64,000 nt of DNA from Adiantum capillus-veneris (Eukaryota; Streptophyta; Polypodiopsida; Polypodiales; Pteridaceae). Within the stretch, counting starts at the first letter, position 1; the number at the start of each line of letters is the position of its first letter. The position numbers were made by a program, and so were the translations under genes. Location of the stretch: NCBI GenBank assembly GCA_014529385.2, contig CM043952.1, positions 69,075,370 to 69,139,369 of the forward strand, given 5' to 3'. Shown here piece after piece: positions 30,966-42,718 of the stretch. The notes below the pieces were generated by a model. The model had not been told where the DNA came from. It saw nothing but the letters and a program-made list of their open reading frames with translations, and searched no databases.

Positions 30966-31992
30966 ACGCCATGGTTTGATCACATGTCTACCAATATGAA
31001 GCTCTCTGAAAGGAGAATCTACTTCACCTACAGGGGAAAGAATATGCATATACATACTAGTGAGCGTGGTTTCTGGTTTTGATAAATCAATGAAGAGCTC
31101 AGTTTCTGCGTACATGATTTTTGTCAAAGAGTCTCTAAAAGATACTAATGTTTCATCAAATGTAAATGGTAAAAATCAAGAAGAGTTAGACTTGTCTAAT
31201 TTTCTAAAAGGATTCCAAGATGTGTTCATCGATGATATCCCTATGGACTTACCTCCAAAACGAGGGGATGATGACCATCACATTGAGCTCCTTCCTGGAA
31301 GCTCACCACCTAACAAGCCTCCTTATCGAGTCTCACCAGTTCAACAAGAGGAGATCATGAGGCAAGTACAAGAGCTGGTAGACAAAGGGATGGTGAGGCC
31401 TAGTTCCTCTCCCTTTTGTTCTCCAGTCCTTTTAGTGCAAAAGAAAGATGGTACATACCGTATGTGTGTAGACTATCGAGCACTAAACCATAACACTATC
31501 AAAAATAGATTCCCCATGCCTCGAGTAGAAGATATATTTGATAAGCTACAAGGCTCTACCTACTTCAGTAGGATTGACCTTAAGAGTGGCTAACATCAAT
31601 TAACGATAGTGGATGAAGATATCCTAAAGAACGCATTTCGCACAACGTTTGGTCTTTATGAATATCTAGTCATGCCTTTTGGCTTGACTAATGCACCAGC
31701 TACATTCAATCGTCTAATGGAGAAAAATTTTAGAGCGTACCGTAAATTCACTGGAGTGTTCTTTGATGATATTATCATCTACTCCAAGTCTTTGGAGGAA
31801 CATAAGCAACATCTCCAAGTGATTTTTCAAGCATTGACGGAGAACAAGATTTTTCTCAACCAAAAGAAAAGCAAGTTTTTCCTCCAAGAGATTCAATACC
31901 TAGGTCATACTATCTCTCAAGATGGTATCCGTATGGATCCATCAAAGTTAGAGGTAATAAAAGCATGGTCTAAGTCAAAGAATCTACATTAG
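30966..31992 (+). pseudogene. A1 protease end and reverse transcriptase
   Basis: After T1a the protease tail resumes, then RT from about 31186. Recognisable are [40 protein letters not shown] followed by a stop near 31591, MPFGLTNAPATFNRLM, and FFDDIIIYS as the active site. In-frame stops at about 31591 and 31990 break it. The FFDD active site is intact. Confidence 0.88.
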
Positions 31993-32560
31993 CTAAGAAG
32001 CTTTATTGGTATGTGTGTATACTGTAGACGCTTCATAGAAAAATTCTCTCAAGTAGTAGGACCACTACACGACTTAACTAAGAAGAACGTTAAGTATGTA
32101 TGGACTGCCAAGGAGCAAAATTCTTTTGATAAGCTCAAAGATAAGATTAATTCCCAACCAGTCCTCATACTTCCGGATCTCTCAAAGTCATTTGAGGTCC
32201 AATGTGATGCTTGTGGTGATTGCCTTGGAGCAGTTTTTCTTCAAGAAGGGCATGCCATAGCATATGAGAGCCGAAGGCGCAATACTAATTAACGAGTCTT
32301 TGCCATTTATGAGAAAGAGATTTTAGTTGTTCTACATGCCCTAAACACATGGAAGCACTACTTATTGGGGACTCCATTCATTCTACGAACCGATCACCAA
32401 AGTCTCAAGTATATCATGACGCAAACCAAGCTCTCCGACAAACAAATGAGGTGGAAAAATTTCTTTCGCAATTTAATTTTCGTATTGCTCACATTGTTTG
32501 TAAGCACAATCAAGTGGCCAATGCACTTTTACAATGACCAAAAGTTAATGCGGTGTTTAT
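31993..32560 (+). pseudogene. A1 RNase H
   Basis: It contains LRSFIGMCVYCRRFI, FEVQCDACGDCLGAVFLQEG, YEKEILVVLHAL and FILRTDHQSLKYI, the RNase H block of Ty3/gypsy. Stops and frame changes occur near 32290 and 32540. Confidence 0.85.
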
Positions 32561-33731
32561 AGCTACTCACAATGATCTATCTGCTACGATAGATGAGTAT
32601 GCTACTGACCCTGACTTTAGAGACATAATGTCAACCCCCTTGCTTTGGAGAAGAAAGAGGAACCATTCACCTTGCAGGATGGTTATCTTCTCCACGAAAA
32701 TAGGCTATGTGTTACCCATTCCCTTTGTGATAAAGTTATGTATGAATCCCATGCTCCTCGCTATGCGGGGCATAGAGGTCTTCAACCTACTCTCCGAGAA
32801 GTAGAGACATATTTCTATTGGCCTACCATGAAAGTGGACCTACAAGAGTACGTTTCAAAACGTCTAGTATCCCAAAAGACCAAATATGATAGAGGGAAGT
32901 AACCTGGATTACTTCATCCATTGCCTATCCCAAATTCACCATGGCAGAGTATATCCATGGATTTCATCTTTGGATTACCCAAGTCTATCCATGGAAATAC
33001 AGGAATATGGACAATAGTGGACAGGTTTAGCAAGCAAGCACACTTTATTCCTGTCAAAAAGACTATTAAGGCACACCAAATGGCAACTCTCTTCATATCT
33101 CATATTTTCAAACATCATGGATTACCAACATCCATCGTGTCAGATAGAGATCCTAGAATGACCAGTAATTTCTGAAAAGGTCTCTTTGAAAATCTAAGAA
33201 CAAGATTGAATTTCTCTTCGGCATATCACCCACAAACGGATGGCCAAAGTGAGATAGCCAATCTTACGATACTCGATCTACTCAAGACTTATGTTACCGA
33301 AGTAGATCAACGCTCACAATGGGAAAAGTACTTACCTCTTGTAGAGTATATCTACAATAATAATGTACATACTTCTACGGGAAAAGCACCTTTTGAGATC
33401 ATTGATGGAAGACCTAAAAGTACCTTGCTACTCAAAGTACATGGAAAGATCTTTGCTGCCGATGAGTATAGTCGTGACCTATAAGAATCTTTTCAAAATA
33501 TTAAGGAGGATATATCCCTCTCTCAACAAAGGCACAAAAGATGCTGCTAATAAGCACAGAAGAGCCTTAACGTTCAAAGAAAATGATTGGGTCTTACTCA
33601 AGTTTCCTAAGGCTCGATTAAGGCAAACGATGGGCAAAAATCCTACGGGCCATCAAAAGTATTATGCTAAACTAGCAAAAAGATACTATGGTCCTTTCCA
33701 AATCTTGAAGCCCATCAATGAGACGGCTTAT
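32561..33731 (+). pseudogene. A1 integrase zinc region and catalytic core
   Basis: HRGLQPTLREVETYFYWPTM is followed by YVSKRLVSQKTK, where the two zinc cysteines seen in A2 (YVSKCVVCQKTK) are lost. The core has MDFIFGLPKS, VSDRDPRM and DGQSEIANL, so D, D and E are present. Stops occur near 32900, 33173 and 33483. The end TAY runs straight into MITE T3 at 33732. Confidence 0.87.
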
Positions 33732-34019
33732 GGGTGAAAGCATGTTAACTTGTCGCGCTTTTTGTGCTAGTTAGTAGTTTCAAGTTAGCACATCTTCAAA
33801 AAGTTGGGCGTCCGGTAATTTTTTTACAAATAATATCAAAATTTGTCGGAGGTTGTACATTTGGATTCCTTGTTTGAAGTGCTTTCTATTGATATATCAT
33901 ATGTCATAGATCTTGGAGATGTAGCTCAAGTTATTGTACTAGTTAGCATATGTCAAAATTGTGCTAGTTAGCATTGTCCGGGATATGAAAAAGCATGACA
34001 TGTTAACATGCTTTCACCC
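33732..34019. mobile_element. T3: MITE (288 bp) in the A1 integrase
   Basis: Ends are inverted repeats of about 22 bp starting GGGTGAAAGCATGTTAAC. The flanks are TTAT on both sides (33728-33731 and 34020-34023), compatible with a TTA-type or 4-bp duplication. Removing it restores the integrase frame exactly. The inner part resembles T2. Confidence 0.85.
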
Positions 34020-34023
34020 TTAT

Positions 34024-34330
34024 CAACTCAATTTTCCCAGCCATTGACGCATACACAATGCCTTTCATGTAAGCCTACTTAAACCCTACAAAGGAGAGCC
34101 ACCAAGTGAACCAATTATTGAAGACCTCCCGAAGTTGAAGACAAGAAGAGGTGCTACAACCCGAAGCTATCCTTCGGCATGAAGACAAGGTACTACGACA
34201 TGGTAAGATTATCCGATGGTATCTTATTAAGTTCAAAAATTATCCTTTTGAAGATGCTAGATGGATGCAAGGAATACAACTTAAGGATAGTATGAACCTT
34301 GTCAATTCTTACAATTCTACATTAGAGTAA
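34024..34330 (+). pseudogene. A1 integrase C-terminus and chromodomain
   Basis: Directly after T3 the frame reads the conserved RIHNAFHVSLLKPYKGEPP block. From 34169 to 34330 it encodes a chromodomain: RHGKIIRWYLIKFKNYPFED, then ARWMQ, and a terminal helix ending at TAA (34328-34330). Chromodomains target integration to marked chromatin in chromoviruses. The first aromatic-cage residue is not clear; YLIKF and W are kept. Confidence 0.85.
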
Positions 34331-34449
34331 GCAAATGTACAAATTTCTTTCAAATGAACAATGTTTTTGTATTATAAGACTAGTTCTCTTTTTATTGTGA
34401 ACAAATTTAAATAGTATGCATGCTTAGAATCATGTTTGTGATGACGACG
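34331..34449 (+). other. A1 3' untranslated region, left of the A2 insertion
   Basis: Continues past the chromodomain to the A2 target duplication CGACG (34445-34449) and resumes at 46707. Confidence 0.8.
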
Positions 34450-36043
34450 TGTAACATTTAATGGTCTAGTAACTTGTGTGTAGCAGAAAATAGCATGAAC
34501 ATAGTGAGAATTTCATTAGAATAGCTTCCTAATGAGAATAATAAGAGTGATTGGGTGGAAAAGGCAACAAAAAGTATAACACCTAGTTAGATAGCATCAA
34601 CAATACTTCATAAGAGAGAGAAATTAAGCAATTGACAACAGTTGAGGACGGGATTTTTATGGAGCCGTGCATGGAGCCGGTCCCCCCTCCAAAAGGCTTT
34701 GTATTATGGTTTCTCCCATCAAGAGAGACATTTTACAATACAATTCTTTGTGTTCCTTCAATCCTAGCTAGTGCAATGAAGATGGAAAATTCATGCACTG
34801 AGCAGAACACTTATCAAACACATCATCAATTCCCTCACGGTCTCAGACCCAAGACCTCACACACCTTCGAAGATGGTGAGAGCGAGCGGGGTATGAGAGT
34901 AGATTGAGAGGAAGGAGTATTCTTACGAGAAAGATGTACATCTCCTCACATAATCACTCATATTAGCATAGCTTAGCTTAGTAATTAGCATGTAGAGGAG
35001 ATGAGCATGCATTGAAGCTTGGCTCTTGGTTGGATTTGCATCACAAAGCCAAGAGTTGTTGGTGTAGACATCCCTTCTCACTAGCTTGGAGTAGGTGGTA
35101 AGCTTTCCATTAAATCTTGAGGAGGAGAGAGATTCTTCATTGCTTCACACGTGAGATTGTGTGAGTGTGTGTGATAATGCCTTGCAAAAATCAGCCCCCT
35201 CTCTCTCTTGGTCGACCCCTCTTGCTATTTGCTCTTGCTACAGTCCTGTTGGACCTCCCTAGGCCTAGCCAATGGGAATTAAGCAGTATAAATGATAGCC
35301 TTCTGACATGTGTTCCCCTTTCCCCTTTTGTGAGAGCTTTAAGTAATTAATAAATGCAACTAAACTCTCATTGGACCCCTTTGCCTCCTGGCCAATAGGA
35401 ATCAGACAAGCCATTGGGCTGTTGAATGCTCATTGGTCCCCTTGGGAGATTGTCCAATAGTCTTCTAGAAAGATTAATTCTTATTGGTTCTTTTATTAAG
35501 TGTTTTTTAGATTAATTAAACTAGATTTACTTTAGCTTAATTCTCATTGGTCCACCTCCAAGGCCATCCAATAGGAATTGGGTACACCTTGTGGGCATCT
35601 GGGCTAGGGAGCTAACATGTGTCCCTCATTCCCTTTGTGTAAAGGGAGCTTGTGTGTGTGTGTGTGTTTCTCTCTCATCCCCTACTTGCAAGGCTCTCCC
35701 TTTCCTATGTAGGGATTGATAAAGACTTTTGGGACACACACAAAGCACCCAATTCCCCCAATGTTTGACCTTTGGACACAACCTTTGAATTTTGGAACCT
35801 TAGCATTTTGGAAGTCTAAATGGGTTGAACCTTAGGGTCTTTTAAGCCCATTGTTGCACATAGCTCTTTTGCAGATGGCCCCCCCTTTGGATCCCTATTT
35901 TCCCTCCTTTGGATCCCTATTGTGGCCCGTCTACTAGCTTAACCAATATTCTAGCTTTTTCTCCCCTGGCACTTCCCCATATTAAATGATCAGTTTAACA
36001 TGAGAAAATCATTTAGGAGAATTAGGTATTGATTATTATGACA
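34450..36043 (-). repeat. A2 3' LTR (1594 bp)
   Basis: TGTAAC...TATGACA in plus reading, collinear with 45138-46706. The polypurine-like tract on the inside is caagagagaggtaa in A1 and its counterpart here. Confidence 0.93.
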
Positions 36044-36125
36044 TTACCTCTCTGTTGAAATCATAGTCATCCTCTACTATGGGGTAGAGAAGATAAAGCA
36101 TATTCGTTACTCCTTTTCGTAGCGA
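36044..36125 (-). other. A2 3' untranslated tail before C1
   Basis: Matches the reverse complement of 46890-46949 in A1 (attacctctct to ggggtagagaagataaag). Confidence 0.8.
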
Positions 36126-37842
36126 TGATAGCCGTTTTTTCGGCTCTTTGTAATTGCCACAGTGAGTTACCTCACCCTACCAAAATCACCCAAACACTGT
36201 GGTTACCCTCACCCTTTCACTGTATATAGGTGCGTGTGAGTTAGGGGACTTTTCCCATATCTCCTTACTGAAATAAAAAACCCTCAATTCGCTAGTCATT
36301 GGGCTAGTTGAGCCAAAAAAATAAAAAAAATAAAAAATATAAGTATATTATGGCCCATGCGTATGTAAATATTTCTTTGTATATAGGGCCTAAATAAAAG
36401 ATTTTTTCATAATTATTTTGGTATTTATTTAAATATTTCTACCTAGGTGTGTGTTATTTATGCTCTGTACATTGCCTCACCATTACCACAATTTTTCTTA
36501 CCATTTTTTATACTCTTTATTCCATATAGAAATATTTTCATGTAAGCTTCTCTTATATTTGGTGTAACTCCACCCCAACAAAAATCCAAAAAAACTAGTT
36601 TTATTTATGTGTATATTTTTTCACTATTGTGATTTTTCCCTTCCTACATCTATTTTGTTTTTTTTCTAAAAAATTAGAACACCAAAAATATTTATCTTTT
36701 TATGGTAGCCTCATAATGAGAGAGATTTCTTTTGACCCCTTTATATTTTTTCCACTTATATTATTTATATTTGACATGTACATATTTTTTAGACCCCTCA
36801 ATATTTGATTTTCTTAGTTGTACTATTCACTTATATCATGATCTCAACAATATCTTCAATTATAGACCTACCAAATAAGTTCAAGGGTAGGTGGCATGCA
36901 TACATGCACTATGGAGGGCTCACTCTTGGAGGTATTCAAAAGAATCATCCAAAGAAGGACCCCACAAGGACCTTGTGCAGTGGAAAAAAACGATCGGTTT
37001 TGCTGAATTTTTAAAGTTCACTTGCTCTCCGAATTTGAAAAGGTGATACAAACAAAAGTTGTAGCTCGTAGGCTGAACTTTTGCCTCAAATTTTTTCATA
37101 TTTTTTTGAGCTACGAGCTGTGAGCTATGATTTTATTAGTGGACCCCAGTTTTCCGATGCTATGCAGCCACACTCTCTCTTCCACTTTATCATTTTCCTC
37201 TTTCACACACACTTCTCCACTCATCATCCCCACCTCTCTCACCACTCCTCTCTGCACCCTACTCACCTTCTCCTCAACCTTGAAGAATAAGAGAAACCAT
37301 GGTGAACTCATACCTCCCACACACAATTCCATTCCAAAATTGACCACCTAGTCTCATTTTTCCTCCTCCAATTTACCCATATCTATCAAAAAAACCACAA
37401 AATTCAGCCTCTTCTCTTAAAAGACAGCATCATGGTGGTTGATTACTCAGCTTCAATTACCTTGTCTCTCAAGGAAGATCAAGAGTGGAGAAAAAATGTA
37501 CCGTCAAAGCTAGTGGACCGTCAACAAGCGTCAAAATTGGCCCTACTCAAGACACTTGGAGCATCAACCTTGTAAGAAATCCACCTTTTCTTACCTCTTA
37601 AGAGTTTTTCTTCCTTATTTGTATCCTACATGGATACTCCCATTGTAAATATCCAATTCCATTTGTAAATTAATACTAACTCTACTAACACTAACCCACT
37701 ATGAAAAGTCCTATCACCTCCATTTCTCCCCTCTCTCTTTCCCCACCAACTTCTTGATAATTCCAAGCAAAAGAAATTAGATAAATTGCTGAAAATCTAA
37801 CCCAACCATGGTTAGAGGAGTAACCCTAGCCTTCAAAATTGC

Positions 37843-37850
37843 TATAAAAG
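37843..37850 (+). promoter_or_regulatory. TATA box in repeat C1
   Basis: GCTATAAAAGGAGG, conserved in C2 at 62855-62862. It suggests an LTR promoter with U3 of about 1.7 kb. Confidence 0.55.
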
Positions 37851-38507
37851 GAGGGTGTAGCTAGCACAAAAAGGGGAAGAAGAAAGAGCACTATGCTATA
37901 GCTTGAGAAGCCAAGCTCAACCTCTTGAGAAGGAGCTCTTGAGTGGAATCTCATTGGCATTAGGCATATGTATGTGTTGTATTAGGGGTGATTAGCAAGG
38001 GAACTCTATGCCATTGTAAGAGAGAGTGATCATTAAATTGAGAGTAGGAAATCTATCATTTCTCCTACTAGTAAGCCCAACATTTGCTGAATCAAGGAGG
38101 GTGAATTTGGACTAAGCATGGATACCTTGTCTCCCTTCCAACGTGAAGTCATGGACAATAATGATGTGTAAGTGTCTTGGTGTTTTATTTAAGTTCTTGA
38201 TAGCTTGTCTCCGGGTATTGTTATCAATTTAGCCATAAATCCCACATGCTGTAAGAGGGCGACAGGGTGGAGAGGACTCCCATGGCCTTAAGACAGTGAT
38301 TGGGGTGGCTTTTTTCTTGTGATATGTTGTGGTGTAATTTACTCAGGCTATGTTGAACAAATACTAATCTCACTTTGATTGGTCATGACAGATTTGTAAG
38401 AAGGCATTAGTGCAACAAGCACCCCCTTCCCCCTTCTCTCTCTTTCTTACATATATATATTTATGTTTGCTTGATCATTAACGATACACTTCAAAGCAGC
38501 CCGAGCA

Positions 38508-38510
<3 letters not shown>

Positions 38511-38582
<72 letters not shown>
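38511..38582. repeat. (TC)n microsatellite in C1
   Basis: 72 bases of TC dinucleotides; the same site in C2 (63525-63551) is short and interrupted. Confidence 0.95.
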
Positions 38583-38585
<3 letters not shown>

Positions 38586-38848
38586 TTTTAGTGTGTGAGA
38601 GTGTTCCATTGGTGTTAGGGTTAGTTTCAATTCCTTGCTTGTTTGTGGGTTGCTCTAACGATTCTCCTCTTTTGCGTCCTAGTTCGCTCTTAAACTAGGT
38701 GGTGCCCCTTGTGTAGTTGGGATTTGGCTGGGGGTTTGTTGTTTTGGTTTGTGTTGTGTTGTGCCCCAGTCCCATTGAGCAGCACGGGAGCCTTGAAGGG
38801 TGTCTAGAGGTTGCTCTTCTTGTTGCCCGCCCCGGACCGCCTTAGCGG

Positions 38849-39124
38849 GTAGAGGATCTCTATGTTACCCTAAGACATTGTTCCAGAATGGATGACTAGT
38901 CCATTTGGGGCTAGAGAGCCTAAGCTGCCGCAAGCATGTCTGCACATTAGTCCTATCAGTCTTCCATAGTAGAGTGACAAGCTCTACTTGGTGTTTGGGA
39001 GACTTCATCTCCGCAAACTTGATCTAAGCATGCATACTACTTCATTTTTGTGCAGAATAAAGAAAAAGAAAGTCTTATAATACAAAAACTTTGTTCATTT
39101 TCAACATTTGTACATCTGCTTACT
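38849..39124 (-). other. A2 3' untranslated region
   Basis: Shares agacatgcttgcg and tggactagtcatcc blocks with A1 at 46770-46830 (reverse complement). Confidence 0.7.
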
Positions 39125-40017
39125 CTAGGGAAGCATTGTAAGCATTGACAAGGTTTAGGTTATGCTTTAATTGTATGCCTTGCATCCATCTAGCATCTTC
39201 AAAAGGATAGTTTTAAACTTAATAAGGTATCGTCGTATAGTCTTACCGCCTCTTAGTACCTTGTCTTCATGTCAAAGAATGGACTCTGCCTGCAGCACCT
39301 CTTCTTGGTCCTCGATCTCCGGTGGGTCTTCAATAGTTGGTTCTTGAGGTGGCTCTCCTTTGTAAGGCTTTAGCAGGCTCACATGGAAAGCATTGTGTAT
39401 GAGCCAATGGTTGGGAAACTTGAGTTGATAGGCCATCTCATTGATTGACCTAAGAATCTGGAAGGGACCATAGTACCTTTTTTCTAACTTAGCAAAATAC
39501 TTTTGGTGTCCCGTAGGATTCTTGCCTGTCGTGTGCTTTAATCAAGCCTTGGGAAATTTTAATAAGAACCAATCATTTTCTTTAACAGCTTGGGCTCTTC
39601 TGTGCTTGTCAGCAGCAGCCTTTTGCCTTTGCTGTTGATAGAGATAGCATCCTTGATCTTTTGGAAAGATTCTTGTAGGTCTCGGCTATACTCATCTGCA
39701 GCGAAGATCTTCCCCTGTACCTTAAGTAGCAAGGGAATTTTTTATCTTCTCTCAATTACCTCAGAGGTGCTTTTCTCGTGGAAGTATGTATAGTGTTATT
39801 GTAGGCATACTCTACTAAGGGTAAGTACTTCTCCCATTGGGATCTTTGATCTACTTCTATTACATAGGCTTTTAGTAGATCGAGAATTGTTAGGTTAGCT
39901 ATTTCACTTTGGCCATCCGTTTGTGGGTGATAGGCCGAAGAGAAGTTTAGCCTTGTTCCTAAATTCTCAAAGAGACCTTCCAGAAATTACTGGTCATTCT
40001 AGGATCTCTATGCGACA
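39125..40017 (-). pseudogene. A2 integrase C-terminus and chromodomain
   Basis: The minus-strand reading matches A1: chromodomain at about 39125-39265, GEPPQEPTIEDPPEIED-like hinge, then the HNAFHVSLLKPYKG block and the integrase C-terminal domain (YYGPFQIL). Several frameshifts and stops occur. Confidence 0.75.
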
Positions 40018-40608
40018 CTATGGACATTGGCAAGCCATGGTACTTGAAGAATTGTGAAATGAAGAGGGTTGCCATTTGATGGGCTTTGATAGTCTTTTTG
40101 ACAGGTATAAAATGAGCTTGTTATTGAACTTTTCTAATATCGTCCATATTTCCGTATTCCCATGGATAGACTTAGGCAATCCAAAGATAAAATCCATGGA
40201 TATGCTCTCCCATGGTGAATTCGGTATTGGCAAAGGTTGAAGCAATCCAAGCTGCTTCCCTCTATCAAACTTCGTCTTTTGGCATACCACACATTTAGAA
40301 ACATACTCTTGTATGTTTACTTTCATGGTAGGCCAAGAGAAATATGTTTCAATCCCCTTTAGGTTAGACTGAATCCCTCTATGCCCTGTATAAGGAGGAG
40401 CATGAGATTCATACATTACTTTCTCACGTAGTGAGCTAGTAACGCATAGTCTATTGCCATAGAGAAGATAATCGTCTTGTAAAGTAAACAGTTCCTCTTT
40501 CTTCCCTAGTGCAAGGGCTGAAATCACATCTCTAAAATCGGAATCAATAGGATACTCATCTATCATAGAAGATAGATCATTGTGAGTTGCTATGGAAATT
40601 TCATTCAC
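40018..40608 (-). pseudogene. A2 integrase zinc region and start of the core
   Basis: 196 codons: YTGHRGIQSNLKGIETYFSW, then YVSKCVVCQKTK with intact zinc cysteines, then ISMDFIFGLPKSIHGN. The frame breaks near 40140 before the second catalytic aspartate. Confidence 0.85.
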
Positions 40609-41136
40609 TCTTGGCTATCTTGAGAGTGCATCGGCTACTTGATTATGCTTGCCAGCAATGTGAGCAATATGAAAATGAAATTGTGAAAGAAAGTTTGCCC
40701 ACATCATTTGTTTGTCGGAGATCTTGGTCTGCGTCATGAAGTACTTAAGACTTTGGTGATCCGTTCGCAGAATGAAAGGAGTCCCCAAGAAATAGTGTTT
40801 CCATGAGTCTAAGGCATGTAGAACTGCGAGGAGTTCCTTTTCCTAGAGCTTTCTCAACAGGGTTGAGCCTTTGACTTTCATAGCCTATGGTGTGCCCTTC
40901 TTGAAGCAAAACAGCTCCAAGGCAATCAACACAAGCATCACATTGGACCTCAAATGGCTTTGAGAGATCCGGTAGTGTAAGCACATGTTGAGAGATAATC
41001 TTTTTGAAAGCATTGTTCTCCTTGGCAGACCATGTGTACCTAATGTTTTTCTTTGTTAGGTCATGTAATGGTCCTGCTATTAGTGAGAACTTTTCTATGA
41101 AGCATCTATAGTATGCACACATACCTATAAAGCTTC
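40609..41136 (-). pseudogene. A2 RNase H
   Basis: The strand reads YYRCFIEKFSLIAGPLHDL, FEVQCDACVDCLGAVLLQEG and an RNase H end in other frames; the ORF breaks near 40745 and 40850. Confidence 0.82.
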
Positions 41137-42020
41137 TTATTCATGAAGATTCCTTGGTTTAGGCCATACTTTTATTACCTCTAACTTTGATGGATCCATT
41201 TGGATTCCATCATGAGAGATAATGTGACCTAAATACTCAATCTCTTGTAAGAAAACTTCACTTTTCTTTCGATTAACATAAAGTTTATCCTCTCTTAGAA
41301 CTTGAAATACCTGGAGGTGTTGCTTGTGTTCGTCTAATGAATTAGAGTAGATGATGATATCATCAAAGATTGCTCCAGTAAAGGTTCTGTGAGGCCTGAA
41401 TAGCTTCTCCGTCAAGCGGTTGAATGTGGTTGGTGCATTGGTCAAGCCAAAAGGCATGACAATGTATTCATAAAGACCAAACGTAGTGCGAAATGCGGTC
41501 TTTACAATGTCTTGATCGACTATCCTTATTTGATGATAGCACTTTTTAGGTCAATCCTATTGAAGTAGGTGGACCCTTGTAGCTTATCAAATAGGTCTTC
41601 TACGGGTGGAATGGGAAACCTATTTTTGATAGTGATCCTATTTAGTGCTCTATAGTCGACACACATACGATATGTGATGTCTTTGTTTTGCAGTAGTAGC
41701 ATAGGAGAAAAAAATGGAGATGAGCTAGGCCTAACCATGCCCTTCTCAACTAACTCATGCACTTGTCGCATAATCTCCTCTTGTTGAGGTTGAGAAACTC
41801 TACAAGGAGGTTTGTTAGGCGGTGAACTTCGTAGAAGAAGTTCAATTGCATGGTCATCATTACCTCGTTTAGGAGGTAGCTCACAAGGGATGTCGTCAAT
41901 AAAGACATCCTGAAACCCCTTGAGAAAATTGGATAACTCTAATTCCTTTTGATTGTGTATATTTTCTTTTGCTAAAACATTAGGTTCGTTTTGAGAATGT
42001 TTAACAAAAATCATGTACAC
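41137..42020 (-). pseudogene. A2 reverse transcriptase
   Basis: It reads [52 protein letters not shown] and MPFGLTNAPTTFNRL. The active site is altered to IFDDIIIYS (FDD core kept). A stop or frame change lies at 41460-41525. Confidence 0.86.
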
Positions 42021-42718
42021 AGAAATAGAGCTCTTATTGACTTCTTGAAAGCTTGTGTATGTACAATGGGTATAGTGTTACCCATTTCCTTAGCATCTAT
42101 ATACATATCCTTTTCCCTGAACTTAAAGGAGATTCTCCTTTCAAGGAATTTAACATTGGCAGCCATGCGATCAAACCATGGTGCCCCCAGGATTACATCC
42201 TCATGCTTGAGAGGAGAGATAAAGGAGTCCTCTTTGTCCACATAGCTTTGGACATGGAGCCTCAATTTCCCGATTAAGGGAGTGACTGAAGCTTCTTGCC
42301 CCTTGAAAGCACTGTCTGCAGGTAGGACATCTCCCATCTCGTAGGCTTGTATGCCTAGCTTGGTGGCCAACTCTATAGATATAAAATTGTGAGTAAAACC
42401 AGGGTCAAAGAGAATAAAATCATCATGTTCTCTTACCTTTCCCCAAGCATGGCATAGAGGAGATTCTTTGTGGTGATTTTCCTCCTCTTGGATTTCAACC
42501 AAGGTAGCTCTAGGAGGCTCATGGCGGTTAATCTTTTGGGGACAAGCGCGGTACGCATGAACTTGCTCGCCGCACTTGAAACAACGGTTATCCTTGAGAT
42601 AACGCTCAAGCTCTTCAGGAGAGAGTTTATTTTTGCCTTTATAAACTCCCTTCTCTTTAGCTTTGTTGGAGTTTCCCTTAGGATACTTTTGGACATTGTC
42701 CTTCCCCTTTAGGCTCAT
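42011..42718 (-). CDS. A2 nucleocapsid and protease
   Basis: 235 codons: knuckle CFKCGEQVHAYRACP, then the protease ILFDPGFTHNFISIELATKL, through APWFDRMAANVKFLERRI. The catalytic triad position reads D-P-G where most retropepsins have D-S/T-G, as in A3. Open across its length. Confidence 0.82.
   Translation of the reverse strand: MSLKGKDNVQKYPKGNSNKAKEKGVYKGKNKLSPEELERYLKDNRCFKCGEQVHAYRACPQKINRHEPPRATLVEIQEEENHHKESPLCHAWGKVREHDDFILFDPGFTHNFISIELATKLGIQAYEMGDVLPADSAFKGQEASVTPLIGKLRLHVQSYVDKEDSFISPLKHEDVILGAPWFDRMAANVKFLERRISFKFREKDMYIDAKEMGNTIPIVHTQAFKKSIRALFLCT

Larger units (their letters stand above)
36126..38843 (+). mobile_element. C1: 2.7-kb noncoding repeat inserted in A2
   Basis: Collinear with C2 (61111-63812) at high identity. 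Both copies have 5-bp flanking repeats: AGCGA/AGCGG here (one mismatch) and ACTAT/ACTAT for C2. It starts TGATAGCCG, includes an AGCCG-T6-CGGCT hairpin at its very start, a TATA box (TATAAAAG, 37843-37850) and a CT microsatellite. There is no gene. Two-thirds along, the TATA followed by transcript-like sequence suggests a solo LTR of a large element, but the 3' end is not CA. Orientation is arbitrary. Confidence 0.82.

Noticed and set aside
34632-34907. 91-codon ORF repeated at 45285 and, inverted, at 7824
   Set aside because: It recurs because it lies in the family A LTR; frames differ between copies, so it is not a conserved protein.
36805-37351. Short ORFs shared by C1 and C2
   Set aside because: Identity reflects recent copying of the whole repeat, not coding constraint; nothing recognisable is encoded.
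36126-38843. C repeat as a Helitron
   Set aside because: It has an end hairpin, but 5-bp flanking duplications and no CTRR end; Helitrons make no duplication.
36126-38843. C repeat as a complete LTR element
   Set aside because: No internal direct repeat of its ends was found and no primer site or pol is present.
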